Positions 19,892-33,700 of a stretch of DNA of 64,000 nucleotides are shown here, piece by piece. Each line of letters opens with the position of its first letter. Positions within the stretch are counted from its first letter, which is position 1. The position numbers were made by a program, and so were the translations under genes. Origin of the DNA: Thauera chlorobenzoica (GTDB lineage: Bacteria > Pseudomonadota > Gammaproteobacteria > Burkholderiales > Rhodocyclaceae); the NCBI RefSeq assembly GCF_001922305.1, contig NZ_CP018839.1, positions 2,976,001 through 3,040,000 of the forward strand, given 5' to 3'. The notes beneath the pieces were generated by a model. It saw only the letters and a program-made list of their open reading frames with translations. It had not been told where the DNA came from and ran no database searches.

Positions 19892-20605
19892 TCAGGAATG
19901 GACCAGGGTGCCTTCGTCTTCGCCCATCACCACGCGCTTGAGCGCGCCGGGCTTGAAGATCGAGAACACGTTGATCGGCAGCTTCTGGTCGCGGCACAGG
20001 GCGAACGCGGTGGCATCGAGCACCGCCAGGTTGCGGCCGATCGCCTCGTCGAAGCTGATCCGGTGATAGCGCTGTGCGCTCGGATCCTTCTTGGGGTCGG
20101 CGGTATACACGCCATCGACCTTGGTCGCCTTGAGCACGATCTGGGCGCCGATCTCCGAGCCGCGTAGCGCGGCGGCGGTATCGGTAGTGAAGAAGGGGTT
20201 GCCGGTGCCGGCGGCGAAGATCACCACCCGGCCTTCTTCCAGATGACGGATCGCGCGGCCGCGGATGTAGGGCTCGACGACCTGGTCGATGCGCAGCGCC
20301 GACTGCACGCGCGCCTCCAGGTCCATGCGCTGCATCGCGTCGGCCAGCGCCATCGCGTTCATCACCGTCGCCAGCATGCCCATGTAGTCGGCAGTGGCGC
20401 GGTCCATGCCGGAAGCCGCGCCCTTCATGCCGCGGAAGATGTTGCCGCCGCCGATCACCACGCCGACCTGCACACCGAGCCGGGTGACTTCGGCAATTTC
20501 GGAGACGATCCGGCTGACGACGTCCTCGTTGATCCCATAGGCATCGTCACCCATGAGGGCCTCGCCCGAGAGCTTGAGCAGGATGCGCTTGTAGGCGGCG
20601 GACAC
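19892..20605 (-). CDS. pyrH: Uridylate kinase
   Basis: A 237-residue hexameric UMP kinase of the amino-acid-kinase fold producing UDP. Seen: [15 protein letters not shown] (about 4-18), [11 protein letters not shown] (about 55-65) and [19 protein letters not shown]. The start is a GTG at 20605, placed by AAGGGG seven bases upstream and by the conserved [13 protein letters not shown] beginning; an upstream ATG would run into tsf. It lies 10 bp downstream of tsf. Confidence 0.96.
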   Translation of the reverse strand: MSAAYKRILLKLSGEALMGDDAYGINEDVVSRIVSEIAEVTRLGVQVGVVIGGGNIFRGMKGAASGMDRATADYMGMLATVMNAMALADAMQRMDLEARVQSALRIDQVVEPYIRGRAIRHLEEGRVVIFAAGTGNPFFTTDTAAALRGSEIGAQIVLKATKVDGVYTADPKKDPSAQRYHRISFDEAIGRNLAVLDATAFALCRDQKLPINVFSIFKPGALKRVVMGEDEGTLVHS

Positions 20606-20615
20606 GCTGTTCCCC

Positions 20616-21512
20616 TTACTTCTTGGCTGCGGCGGCAGCCTGTTCGGCCACTTCGGCGGCGAAGTCGGTGACTTTCTTCTCGATGCCTTCGCCGACCAGA
20701 TACAGCACAAAACCCGCGACCGAGGCGCCCCGGGCCTTCAGCAGTTGCTCGATGGTCTGTTTGCCGTCCTCGGCCTTGACGAAGACCTGGCCGAGCAAGG
20801 TGACTTCCTTGAGGAACTTCTGCACCGTGCCTTCGGCGATCTTCTCGAGCATCGCGTCCGGCTTGCCGGCTTCGCGCGCCTTCTCGATGGCGATGCGGCG
20901 CTCGGCGTCGATCAGCTCCTGCGACACGCCGCTGGAGTCCAGCGACTTCGGCTTCGAGGCGGCGATGTGCATCGCCAGATCCTTGGCGAGCTGCTCGTCG
21001 CCACCGACGAGATCAACCAGCACGCCGATCTTGGCCCCGGCATGCACATAGCTGGCGAGCTGACCCTGAGCTTCGATGCGGGCGAAGCGACGGATGCTCA
21101 TGTTTTCGCCGATCTTGCCCACCAGCGCGGTGCGGATCGCCTCGACGCTCTGACCGCCGATCTCGAGCGCGGACAGCGCGGCGACATCGGCCGGGTTCTT
21201 CTGCGCGACCAGTTCGGCGAGCTGTGCGGCGAGGGCGATGAAGTCGTCGTTCTTGGCGACGAAGTCGGTTTCGCAGTTCAGTTCGACCATCGCGGCGAGC
21301 TTGCCACCGGCAGCCAGAAAGGTGCCGACGATGCCTTCGGCGGTGACGCGGGCAGCGGCCTTGGACGCCTTGTTGCCGAGCTTGACGCGCAGGATCTCTT
21401 CGGCCTTGTCCATGTCGCCGGCGGCTTCGGTCAGCGCCTTCTTGCACTCCATCATCGGCGCGTCGGTCTTCTCGCGCAGTTCCTTGACCATGCTTGCGGT
21501 GATTTCCGCCAT
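20616..21512 (-). CDS. tsf: Elongation factor Ts
   Basis: A 298-residue nucleotide exchange factor for EF-Tu. Seen: the N-terminal UBA-like domain with [20 protein letters not shown] (about 8-27), the EF-Tu-contacting [14 protein letters not shown] (about 81-94) and the dimerisation/core repeats to residue 290. The ATG has AGGAG about six bases upstream. It is downstream of rpsB with a 90-bp gap carrying a GC-rich hairpin. Confidence 0.97.
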   Translation of the reverse strand: MAEITASMVKELREKTDAPMMECKKALTEAAGDMDKAEEILRVKLGNKASKAAARVTAEGIVGTFLAAGGKLAAMVELNCETDFVAKNDDFIALAAQLAELVAQKNPADVAALSALEIGGQSVEAIRTALVGKIGENMSIRRFARIEAQGQLASYVHAGAKIGVLVDLVGGDEQLAKDLAMHIAASKPKSLDSSGVSQELIDAERRIAIEKAREAGKPDAMLEKIAEGTVQKFLKEVTLLGQVFVKAEDGKQTIEQLLKARGASVAGFVLYLVGEGIEKKVTDFAAEVAEQAAAAAKK

Positions 21513-21571
21513 GCTAGCTCCTGAATATTCGTGTGTGGGGTATGCGGCGGGAAGATCGGGCCGCAGTGCAA

Positions 21572-21592
21572 ACGGGGCCTCGCGGGCCCCGT
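21572..21592 (-). terminator. GC-rich hairpin between rpsB and tsf
   Basis: ACGGGGCC pairs perfectly with GGCCCCGT across a 5-nt loop. On the transcribed strand only three T follow, so it would be a weak or partial terminator. A hairpin at this place would lower tsf relative to rpsB or protect the rpsB message. Confidence 0.5.
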
Positions 21593-21602
21593 GTGATCTG
21601 GA

Positions 21603-22358
21603 TCAGGCCTGGTCCTGCGTGCCTTCTTCCTCGACCTCGACGAACTCGTCGCCGCCGGCATCGACGATTTCCTGCAGCACCTGGCTGCGTCCCTGGAGCA
21701 CGGCATCGGCCACGCCGCGGGCGTAGAGGCGGATCGCGCGCGAGGAGTCGTCGTTGCCCGGGATCACGTAATCCACGCCTTCGGGCGAATGGTTGGTGTC
21801 GACCACGGCGACGACCGGAATACCCAGCTTCTGCGCTTCGGTGATGGCGATCTTGTGGTAGCCGACGTCGATCACGAACAGCGCATCGGGCAGACCGCCC
21901 ATGTCCTTGATGCCGCCGATCGACTTCTGCAGCTTCTCGAGTTCGCGGCGCACGGTCAGCGCTTCGCGCTTTGACAGACGCTCGACCGAGCCGTCTTCCA
22001 TCATCGCCTCGACTTCCTTCAGGCGCTTGATCGACTGCTTGACCGTCTTGAAGTTGGTCAGCATGCCGCCGAGCCAGCGCTCATCGACAAAAGGCATGCC
22101 CGCGCGCTGGGCTTCTTCGGCGATGATCTCGCGCGCCTGGCGCTTGGTGCTGACAAACAGGATGTTGCCGCGGTTGGCGGCGAGCTTGCGCGTGAACTCC
22201 ACCGCTTCGTTGTACTTCACCATCGTCTTTTCGAGATTGACGATGTGGATCTTGTTGCGCTGACCGAAGATGTAGGGGGCCATGCGCGGGTTCCAGAATC
22301 GGGTCTGGTGGCCGAAATGGACGCCGGCTTCGAGCATCTGACGCATTGTGACTGACAT
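21603..22358 (-). CDS. rpsB: 30S ribosomal protein S2
   Basis: A 251-residue small-subunit protein. Seen: [20 protein letters not shown] (about 5-24), the S2 signature LLFVST-like [36 protein letters not shown] and the second signature [20 protein letters not shown] (about 195-214). The tail is acidic. The start at 22358 follows TGGAGT. It is the promoter-proximal gene of the whole translation/lipid A cluster. Confidence 0.97.
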   Translation of the reverse strand: MSVTMRQMLEAGVHFGHQTRFWNPRMAPYIFGQRNKIHIVNLEKTMVKYNEAVEFTRKLAANRGNILFVSTKRQAREIIAEEAQRAGMPFVDERWLGGMLTNFKTVKQSIKRLKEVEAMMEDGSVERLSKREALTVRRELEKLQKSIGGIKDMGGLPDALFVIDVGYHKIAITEAQKLGIPVVAVVDTNHSPEGVDYVIPGNDDSSRAIRLYARGVADAVLQGRSQVLQEIVDAGGDEFVEVEEEGTQDQA

Positions 22359-22560
22359 GTGTGACTCCAAACTAAAAGGGTTGAGCCTCCGCCCTGCAGA
22401 GGGGATCGCGACATCCGGCGCGCTTTGCACGCTAGCGGATGCTGGTCCCCGACACGCCATCGACTGCGAAATGAAAGCCGTGCATGCCGCACTTTGCCTT
22501 CCCGCGCCGATGGACCCTTTCCTGCCGGGCGTGCGGATTTTGCCTGCCTGAGCAGACAAG
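22359..22560 (-). promoter_or_regulatory. Long 5' leader of rpsB
   Basis: This is the stretch between the predicted transcription start (near 22560) and the rpsB ATG, about 200 nt. No reading frame with a ribosome site was seen in it. S2 autoregulates its own mRNA leader in enterobacteria; an equivalent role here is inference, as the known structure was not matched base by base. The rest of the 322-bp gap to 22680 holds the promoter and the upstream region of map, where no convincing plus-strand promoter was found. Confidence 0.35.
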
Positions 22561-22566
22561 CCGGCG

Positions 22567-22596
22567 ATATTAACATGGCGTCAGCAGGCCACTCAA
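22567..22596 (-). promoter_or_regulatory. sigma70 promoter of rpsB
   Basis: On the minus strand TTGAGT (22591-22596) is followed after 18 bp by TAATAT (22567-22572). Both hexamers match the consensus at four or more positions. It is the best promoter seen upstream of the rpsB-to-methyltransferase run. Confidence 0.6.
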
Positions 22597-22680
22597 GGCT
22601 TGTGCCGCTCGGCGTTTGCCCACGCGGGGCGCTTGCGATAGCCTTGTCGTATTTTCCGCCCCAACCCAGAAGAACAGACA

Positions 22681-23502
22681 ATGAGCATCACCATCAAGAC
22701 CCCTGAAGAGATCGAACGGATGCGCACGGCCTGCCGCCTCGCCGCCGAAGTGCTCGACTACATCGCCCCCTTCGTCGTCCCCGGGGTGACCACGGCCGAA
22801 CTCGACCGCCTGTGCCACGACTACATGGTCGATGTCCAGCACACCATTCCCGCGCCGCTCAACTACGCGCCTCCGGGCTACACCCCCTACCCGAAATCGA
22901 TCTGCACTTCGATCAACCATCAGGTCTGCCACGGCGTCCCCGGCGGTAAGGCGCTGAAGAAAGGCGACATCGTCAATATCGACATCACGGTGATCAAGGA
23001 CGGCTTTCACGGTGACACCAGCCGGATGTACCTGGTCGGCGGCGAAGGCAGCGCCAGCATCATCGCCCGGCGCCTGACCCACATCACCTACGAGTGCCTG
23101 TGGCTGGGCATCGCTGCGGTCCATCCCGGTGGCCGCCTGGGCGACATCGGCGCCGCGATCCAGAAGCATGCCGAGGGCAACGGCTTTTCGGTGGTGCGCG
23201 AATTCTGCGGCCACGGCATCGGGCGCAAGTTTCACGAGGACCCCCAGGTCCTGCACTACGGCAAGGCCGGCACCGGCCCGGAGCTGAAGCCGGGCATGAT
23301 CTTCACCATCGAGCCGATGATCAACGCCGGCAAGGCGGCGATCTCCGAGCTGCCCGACGGCTGGACCATCGTCACCAAGGACCGCAGCCTGTCGGCGCAG
23401 TGGGAACATACCATCCTGATCACCGAAACCGGAGCCGAAGTGCTCACCTTATCCGCCCAGTGCCCGCCTCCGCCCGCCCTGGTTGCAGCCCGCTTCGGCT
23501 GA
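22681..23502 (+). CDS. map: Type I methionine aminopeptidase
   Basis: A 273-residue dinuclear metalloenzyme that removes N-terminal methionine from nascent proteins. Seen: IKTPEEIERMRTACRLAAEV at the N terminus, metal ligands in NIDITVIKDGFHGDTSRMY (two Asp), GHGIGRKFHEDPQ (His), FTIEPMIN (Glu) and QWEHTILIT (Glu), the complete five-ligand set. The usual C-terminal residues are followed by a short proline-rich tail. Divergent from rpsB, as in most proteobacteria; glnD begins 35 bp later. Confidence 0.96.
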   Translation: MSITIKTPEEIERMRTACRLAAEVLDYIAPFVVPGVTTAELDRLCHDYMVDVQHTIPAPLNYAPPGYTPYPKSICTSINHQVCHGVPGGKALKKGDIVNIDITVIKDGFHGDTSRMYLVGGEGSASIIARRLTHITYECLWLGIAAVHPGGRLGDIGAAIQKHAEGNGFSVVREFCGHGIGRKFHEDPQVLHYGKAGTGPELKPGMIFTIEPMINAGKAAISELPDGWTIVTKDRSLSAQWEHTILITETGAEVLTLSAQCPPPPALVAARFG

Positions 23503-23537
23503 TGTAACGCCCGACTGACCCGCCAGGGCCCACCCCG

Positions 23538-26114
23538 ATGTACGACGCACTGACCGCTGCGCTGCAACCGACGGTGACCGCGGCAAGACGCCGGCTCACC
23601 GCGGGCATGGCCGCCCTGCGCGCCCAATACGAAGCCAGGCCGCAGACTGCCACGGTGCTCAAGGGACGGGCGCAGCTCGTCGACGCGGCGATCTCGACCC
23701 TGTGGGCGGCCTGCGCCATGCCGCCGCCCATTGCCGTGGTCGCAGTGGGGGGCTACGGCCGGGGCGAGCTGTTTCCCGCTTCCGATGTCGATCTGCTGAT
23801 CCTGCTGCCAGGGCCGGCCGACGCCGATCTGCAGGTGCGCCTCGCCGCCCTGGTCGGCGCGCTGTGGGACATGGGACTGGAAATCGGCCACGCCGTACGC
23901 ACGGTGGACGAATGCCTGGCGATCGCGGCGGACGACATCACCGTGCAGACCAATCTGCTCGAGGCACGGCTGCTCGCGGGCAGCGCGACGCTGTTCGACG
24001 AATTCTGCGAACGCTATCGCGCCGCCCTCGACGTACGCGCCTTCTTCAAGGCCAAACGGCTCGAACAGGAACAGCGCTACGCCCGCTTCAACGAAACCCC
24101 GTATGCACTCGAACCCAACTGCAAGGAAAGCCCGGGCGGGCTGCGCGACCTGCAGATGCTCGGCTGGATCGCACGCGCCGCCGGCCTCGGCCGCAACTGG
24201 CGCGACCTGGCGCGGCGGCGCCTGATCACCGGGGGCGAGGCGGGCGAACTGCGCAAGGTCGAGCGCTTCCTCCAGCATCTGCGCATCCGCCTGCACTACC
24301 TCGCCGGACGGGCCGAAGACCGCCTGCTCTTCGATCACCAGGAAAAACTCGCCGCGATCCTGGGGATCGAGGCCACCGCCACCCGCCGCGCCTCCGAAGT
24401 GCTGATGCAGCGCTACTACGTCACCGCCAAGATCGTGATGCAGTTGAATACCGTGCTGCTGCAGAACTACGGCAGCGTGATCTTTCCCGACCGCGGCGCG
24501 GCGATCGTGGTCAACGCCCGTTTCCAGGTCGTGCGCGAACTGCTCGACCTGCGCGAAGAAGACCTGTTCGAGCGCGAGCCGGCGGCCATCCTCGAATCCT
24601 TCCTGCTGCTGGAGCAGCGCTCCGAACTCAAGGGCATGAGCGCGCGCACGCTGCGCGCGCTATGGATCAACCGGAACCGGATCAACGCCGCCTTTCGCGC
24701 CCACCCCGGGCACCGCGCCCTGTTTTTGCAGATCCTCCAGCAAAAGCGCGGCATCCTCCATGCATTCCGGCGGATGAACGAATACGGCATCCTGTCGCGC
24801 TACATTCCGGCCTGGCGCCGGATCGTCGGCCAGATGCAGCACGACCTCTTCCACGTCTACACCGTGGACCAGCACATCCTGATGGTGCTGCGCAACCTGC
24901 GCCGCTTCACGATGGGCGAACATGCGCACGAATACCCGCTGATGACGCGCTTGATGATGGGCTTCGAGCGCCACTGGCTGCTATACGTCGCCGCCCTCTT
25001 CCACGACATCGCCAAGGGCCGCGGCGGCGACCACTCCAGACTGGGGATGGCCGACGCGCGCGAGTTCTGCGTTCATCACGTCCTGCCCGGGGAAGACACC
25101 GCGCTCGTCGTCTGGCTGGTCGAGCACCACCTGACGATGTCGCACGTCGCGCAAAAGGAAGACACCTCCGACCCCGAAATCATCGAGCGCTTCGCTGCCG
25201 TCGTCGGCGACGAGCGCCGCCTGGTCGCGCTCTACCTGCTGACCCATGCCGATGTGCGCGGCACCAGCCCGAAAGTGTGGAACGGCTGGAAGGGCAAGCT
25301 GCTCGAAGACCTGTTCTTCGCCACCCGCCGCCTGCTGCGCGGTGCCACCCCGCAGGAAGCACTCGGCCTCGACGACCGTCTCGAGGACGCCCGCAAGCTG
25401 CTGCGCTACCACGGCTTGCGCCCGGGCATCGAGGAGGCGCTGTGGGCGCAGCTCGACCCGGTGTATTTCATGCGCCACTCCGCCGAGGAGATCGCCTGGC
25501 ATACCCGGGTGCTCTACCACCGCCCCCGCTCCGAGCAAGCGGTGGTGAAGGCGCGCGTCGCCGAGGGCGAGGACGGCGTGCAGGTGATGGTATTCACCCG
25601 CGACCAGAAGGACCTGTTCGTGCACCTCACCGGCCTTTTCGGGCGCATGGGTTTCAGCATTCTCGACGCCAAGGTGCACACCACTCGCCACGGCTTCGCG
25701 CTCGACAGCTTCATGCTGCAGGACCCTGGGCATGCGGCCTCGTACCGCAACATCGTCACCCTGATCGAACATGAACTGAGCGCCCGCCTGCAGCAGCCGG
25801 GGGCACCCGAGCGCCCTGCGCGCGGGCGGATGTCGCGCCAGGTCCGGCATTTTCCGATCACCCCCGAAGTCAGCATCCGCCCCGACGAGGCCGGCCGCCA
25901 CTACGTGCTGTCGTTGACCGCCGCGGATCGGCCGGGGCTGTTGTTCGATGTCGCCTCGGTGCTCGCCGCCCATGGCATCCGCCTGCACACGGCGAAGATC
26001 GCCACCCTGGGCGAGCGCGTGGAGGACACCTTTCTGCTCACCGGCCAGGTGCTCGCGCAGGATGCCCAGGTGCTGAAGATCGAACGCGAACTGCTCGAGC
26101 ACCTGCAGGTTTGA
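23538..26114 (+). CDS. glnD: Bifunctional PII uridylyltransferase/uridylyl-removing enzyme
   Basis: An 858-residue nitrogen sensor that uridylylates PII when glutamine is low and removes UMP when it is high. Domains in order: nucleotidyltransferase with GYGRGELFPASDVDLLI (about 72-88), linker domain, HD hydrolase with ALFHDIAKGRGGDHS (about 486-500), and two C-terminal ACT domains (about 690-760 and 785-858; VLSLTAADRPGLLFDVASVL opens the second). All catalytic motifs are intact. The map-glnD order is common; the gene ends 7 bp before the convergent YqhA-like gene. Confidence 0.96.
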   Translation: MYDALTAALQPTVTAARRRLTAGMAALRAQYEARPQTATVLKGRAQLVDAAISTLWAACAMPPPIAVVAVGGYGRGELFPASDVDLLILLPGPADADLQVRLAALVGALWDMGLEIGHAVRTVDECLAIAADDITVQTNLLEARLLAGSATLFDEFCERYRAALDVRAFFKAKRLEQEQRYARFNETPYALEPNCKESPGGLRDLQMLGWIARAAGLGRNWRDLARRRLITGGEAGELRKVERFLQHLRIRLHYLAGRAEDRLLFDHQEKLAAILGIEATATRRASEVLMQRYYVTAKIVMQLNTVLLQNYGSVIFPDRGAAIVVNARFQVVRELLDLREEDLFEREPAAILESFLLLEQRSELKGMSARTLRALWINRNRINAAFRAHPGHRALFLQILQQKRGILHAFRRMNEYGILSRYIPAWRRIVGQMQHDLFHVYTVDQHILMVLRNLRRFTMGEHAHEYPLMTRLMMGFERHWLLYVAALFHDIAKGRGGDHSRLGMADAREFCVHHVLPGEDTALVVWLVEHHLTMSHVAQKEDTSDPEIIERFAAVVGDERRLVALYLLTHADVRGTSPKVWNGWKGKLLEDLFFATRRLLRGATPQEALGLDDRLEDARKLLRYHGLRPGIEEALWAQLDPVYFMRHSAEEIAWHTRVLYHRPRSEQAVVKARVAEGEDGVQVMVFTRDQKDLFVHLTGLFGRMGFSILDAKVHTTRHGFALDSFMLQDPGHAASYRNIVTLIEHELSARLQQPGAPERPARGRMSRQVRHFPITPEVSIRPDEAGRHYVLSLTAADRPGLLFDVASVLAAHGIRLHTAKIATLGERVEDTFLLTGQVLAQDAQVLKIERELLEHLQV

Positions 26115-26121
26115 GGAATGC

Positions 26122-26628
26122 TCAGTGGCCCTTGCTCGCCAGGCGGTCCATCGCCGCGTAGAGCAGGCCGGATACGACGAAAGTCAGATGGATGCCGACC
26201 ATCCAGCCAAGGTGCTTGTCGCCCAGGTTGGCGACGTTCATGAAGGCCTTCAGCAGCTCAATCCCGGAGATCGCCACGATCGAGCCGATCAGCTTGAGCT
26301 TCAGGTCGGAAAAGCCGATGTGCCCCATCCAGTCGGGGCGGTCGCGGTGGCTGTGCAGATCTTCCATCTTCGAGACGAAGTTCTCGTAGCCGCTGAACAT
26401 GATGATGATCAACAGGTTCATGATCAGCGCGATGTCGACCAGCGACAGCACGCCGATGATCAGCTCGCCACCGCTGGCGGTGAGGATGCTGGCGAACAGG
26501 TGCACGATTTCCTTGCCGAACTTCACCAGCAGCAGCAACATCGCCAGCACCAGGCCGAAATAGACCGGGGCCATCAGCCAGCGGCTGGCGAACAGCACAT
26601 GCTCGAACGCACTTTCCAGACGTTTCAT
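26122..26628 (-). CDS. YqhA-like inner-membrane protein (UPF0114/TIGR00645)
   Basis: A 168-residue protein with four hydrophobic helices (about 16-38, 52-80, 108-125 and 135-158). It begins KRLESAFEHVLFASRWLMAP and contains SGYENFVSKMEDLHSHRDRP and WMGHIGFSDLKLKLIGSI, all typical of the family. Function is unknown. The ATG at 26628 is chosen; one 27 bp upstream would overlap the end of the phosphorylase gene. It is 8 bp downstream of that gene and converges on glnD. Confidence 0.85.
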   Translation of the reverse strand: MKRLESAFEHVLFASRWLMAPVYFGLVLAMLLLLVKFGKEIVHLFASILTASGGELIIGVLSLVDIALIMNLLIIIMFSGYENFVSKMEDLHSHRDRPDWMGHIGFSDLKLKLIGSIVAISGIELLKAFMNVANLGDKHLGWMVGIHLTFVVSGLLYAAMDRLASKGH

Positions 26629-26636
26629 GTCGACCC

Positions 26637-27374
26637 TCAGACCCGGCAAAGACATTCGAGCACGGCGCGCACACGCACCATCGACTCCTGCAGCACCACT
26701 TCGATATCGTCGAAGTGGATGCCGTGCTCGCTCGACGAGCGCCCCGCTGCGTAGTTCACCACCACGTTGATCGCCGCATAGGGAAGCTCGAGTTCGCGCG
26801 CCAGCACCGCTTCGGGCATCGCCGTCATGCCCACGAGTTCGGCGCCGTCGCGCTCGAAACGGTCGATTTCCGCCGCCGTCTCCAGGCGCGGCCCCTGGGC
26901 CGCGGCGTAGACGCCGCCGTCGAAGGCGCTGTCGCCGGCCACCGTCGCCGCGCACAGCAGCCGCTGGCGCAAGGCCTCGTCGTAGGGACGGGTAAAGTCG
27001 ACGTGCCGCACCGGAGTGTCGACGCCATCGAAAAAGCTGCTCTCGCGCCCCCAGGTGTAATCGATGATCTGGTTCGGCACCACCAGCGTGCCCGGGGGCC
27101 AGTCGGCGCGGATGCTGCCGACCGAGGCCACCGACACGATCCCCTCGACCTTCGCCTGCTTCAGCGCCCAGATGTTGGCGCGATAATTGACCTTGTGCGG
27201 CGGGATGGTGTGGCCATGGCCGTGGCGGGCGAGAAAGACCACCGGCGCCTCGCACATCCTGCCGAACGTCAGTGCAGCGGAAGGCTCGCCGAAGGGCGTG
27301 CGCGCCACTTCACGGCGCACGTTTTCCATATTCGAAAGCTGCGTCAGACCGCTGCCGCCGATGATTGCGAGCAT
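26637..27374 (-). CDS. mtnP: S-methyl-5'-thioinosine (or thioadenosine) phosphorylase
   Basis: A 245-residue trimeric nucleoside phosphorylase of the MTAP/MTIP family, splitting the methylthio-nucleoside from polyamine synthesis to a base and methylthioribose 1-phosphate. Seen: LAIIGGSGLTQL at the N terminus, phosphate-site FLARHGHGHTIPPHKVNYRA (about 50-70), QGPRLETAAEI and the MTA-site region GMTAMPEAVLARELELPY. NYAAG follows. The methionine in TAMPEA resembles the thioinosine-specific enzymes, but base preference needs assay. The start at 27374 has GGAG nine bases upstream; an ATG at 27389 has none. Confidence 0.85.
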   Translation of the reverse strand: MLAIIGGSGLTQLSNMENVRREVARTPFGEPSAALTFGRMCEAPVVFLARHGHGHTIPPHKVNYRANIWALKQAKVEGIVSVASVGSIRADWPPGTLVVPNQIIDYTWGRESSFFDGVDTPVRHVDFTRPYDEALRQRLLCAATVAGDSAFDGGVYAAAQGPRLETAAEIDRFERDGAELVGMTAMPEAVLARELELPYAAINVVVNYAAGRSSSEHGIHFDDIEVVLQESMVRVRAVLECLCRV

Positions 27375-27467
27375 TGCGCGAAACTCCATGGAACGGGGCG
27401 GCGGATTCTATCACGGGCCCGTTCCCGCCCAGCTCGCCGAGAATTCATGCTGCAGCGCCGCAGCCCA

Positions 27468-27476
27468 TGGTAGAAT
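27468..27476 (+). promoter_or_regulatory. Extended -10 promoter of typA
   Basis: TGG-TAGAAT gives an extended -10 (TG one base before the hexamer) 30 bp upstream of the typA ATG. A weak -35 (ATGCTG, 18 bp upstream) is present; the extended element may compensate. It lies between divergent mtnP and typA. Confidence 0.45.
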
Positions 27477-27505
27477 CCTCGCCCTTTCAAAGACTTCCCG
27501 CCTCC

Positions 27506-29323
<1,818 letters not shown>

Positions 29324-29348
29324 TCCGCGCAGGCTGCAGCTGAATGCG

Positions 29349-29385
29349 CAGAGGCCCCGCCGGGAACACCCCGCCGGGGCCTCTG
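29349..29385. terminator. Strong hairpin after typA
   Basis: CAGAGGCCCCG (29349-29359) pairs perfectly with CGGGGCCTCTG (29375-29385): an 11-bp stem with a 15-nt loop, followed by TCCTT on the plus strand. It lies in the 151-bp gap between convergent typA and galU and may act in both directions. Confidence 0.75.
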
Positions 29386-29474
29386 TCCTTCCGTGCCCGC
29401 GGGCGGGATCGCGCTGGCGCCGATCCCGCGACACCGGAGCGCCCGAGTCGTCGGGCGCCACCGCCGGCGAACGG

Positions 29475-30383
29475 TTATTTCTTCTTGCCGCCGGCCGCTT
29501 CGCCACCGAAACGGCCGCTGAGATACTGCGCGAATTCAGCTCTGGTTTCCGGATGGCGCAGGCCAAACTCGATCGTCGCCTTCAGGTAACCGAGCTTGGA
29601 ACCGCAGTCGTAGCGCACGCCGTCGAACTGGTAAGCGAGCACCGCTTCCTCCTTCAGCAGCGAGGCGATCGCGTCGGTGAGCTGATACTCGCCACCGGCG
29701 CCGGGCTTCAACGCGCGGATGTGGTCGAAGATGCGCGGGGTCAGGATGTAGCGCCCGACCACGGCCTGGGTGGTCGGGGCTTCTTCGGGTTTCGGTTTTT
29801 CGACGATGCCGGTCATGCGCTGCACCTGGCCGTGGTCGGTTTCGGTACTGACGATGCCGTAGCTGCGGGTCTCCTCACGCGGCACGTTCATGGTACCCAG
29901 CACCGAGCAGCGGTGGTAGTTATAGACGTCGACCATCTGCTTCAGCACCGGCTTGCCGTCCTTGTTGTCGAGCAGGTCGTCGGCCAGGATCACCGCGAAA
30001 GCCTCGTCGCTGACCACGTGGCCGGCGCACAGCACGGCGTGGCCCAGGCCGAGCGCTTCGGACTGGCGGATGTAGATGCAGTTGACGTCCCTGGGCACCG
30101 TCTTGCGCACGATCTCGAGGAGCTCCTTCTTGCCACGCGCTTCCAGTTCGGTCTCGAGCTCGTAGGCCTTGTCGAAGTGATCCTCGATCGAACGCTTGGT
30201 CCGACCGGTGATGAAGATCATGTCGGTGATCCCGGCGGCCACGGCTTCCTCGACCGCGTACTGGATCAGCGGCTTGTCCACGATCGGCAGCATTTCCTTC
30301 GGGCTGGCCTTGGTCGCGGGCAGGAAGCGTGTGCCCATGCCGGCAACCGGAAACACCGCCTTGGTGACCTTCTTCATTTTCAT
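29475..30383 (-). CDS. galU: UTP-glucose-1-phosphate uridylyltransferase
   Basis: A 302-residue nucleotidyltransferase making UDP-glucose for LPS and polysaccharides. Seen: [20 protein letters not shown] (about 5-24, nucleotide loop), [20 protein letters not shown] (about 28-47), VILADDLL (about 129) and [13 protein letters not shown]. Length equals the E. coli enzyme. Start at 30383 has GGGAGA about five bases upstream; an in-frame ATG two codons later is possible. Last gene of smc-zipA-ligA-galU; 70 bp after ligA. Confidence 0.95.
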   Translation of the reverse strand: MKMKKVTKAVFPVAGMGTRFLPATKASPKEMLPIVDKPLIQYAVEEAVAAGITDMIFITGRTKRSIEDHFDKAYELETELEARGKKELLEIVRKTVPRDVNCIYIRQSEALGLGHAVLCAGHVVSDEAFAVILADDLLDNKDGKPVLKQMVDVYNYHRCSVLGTMNVPREETRSYGIVSTETDHGQVQRMTGIVEKPKPEEAPTTQAVVGRYILTPRIFDHIRALKPGAGGEYQLTDAIASLLKEEAVLAYQFDGVRYDCGSKLGYLKATIEFGLRHPETRAEFAQYLSGRFGGEAAGGKKK

Positions 30384-30453
30384 TGTTCTCCCAGAGTGAA
30401 AGATTGCTGCATTGCAGCGGGCACGATCCTGCGCCGATCCGCCCCCGGCCGCA

Positions 30454-33653
<3,200 letters not shown>

Positions 33654-33700
33654 TGGGGTTCCGTATTGGGGTTCCGTTTTCCAGAATTGCCTTAAGTCTT

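Noticed and set aside
22681..26114. Promoter directly before map
   Set aside because: TTGCCC at 22616 and an AT-poor downstream stretch do not give an acceptable -10, so no plus-strand promoter is listed.
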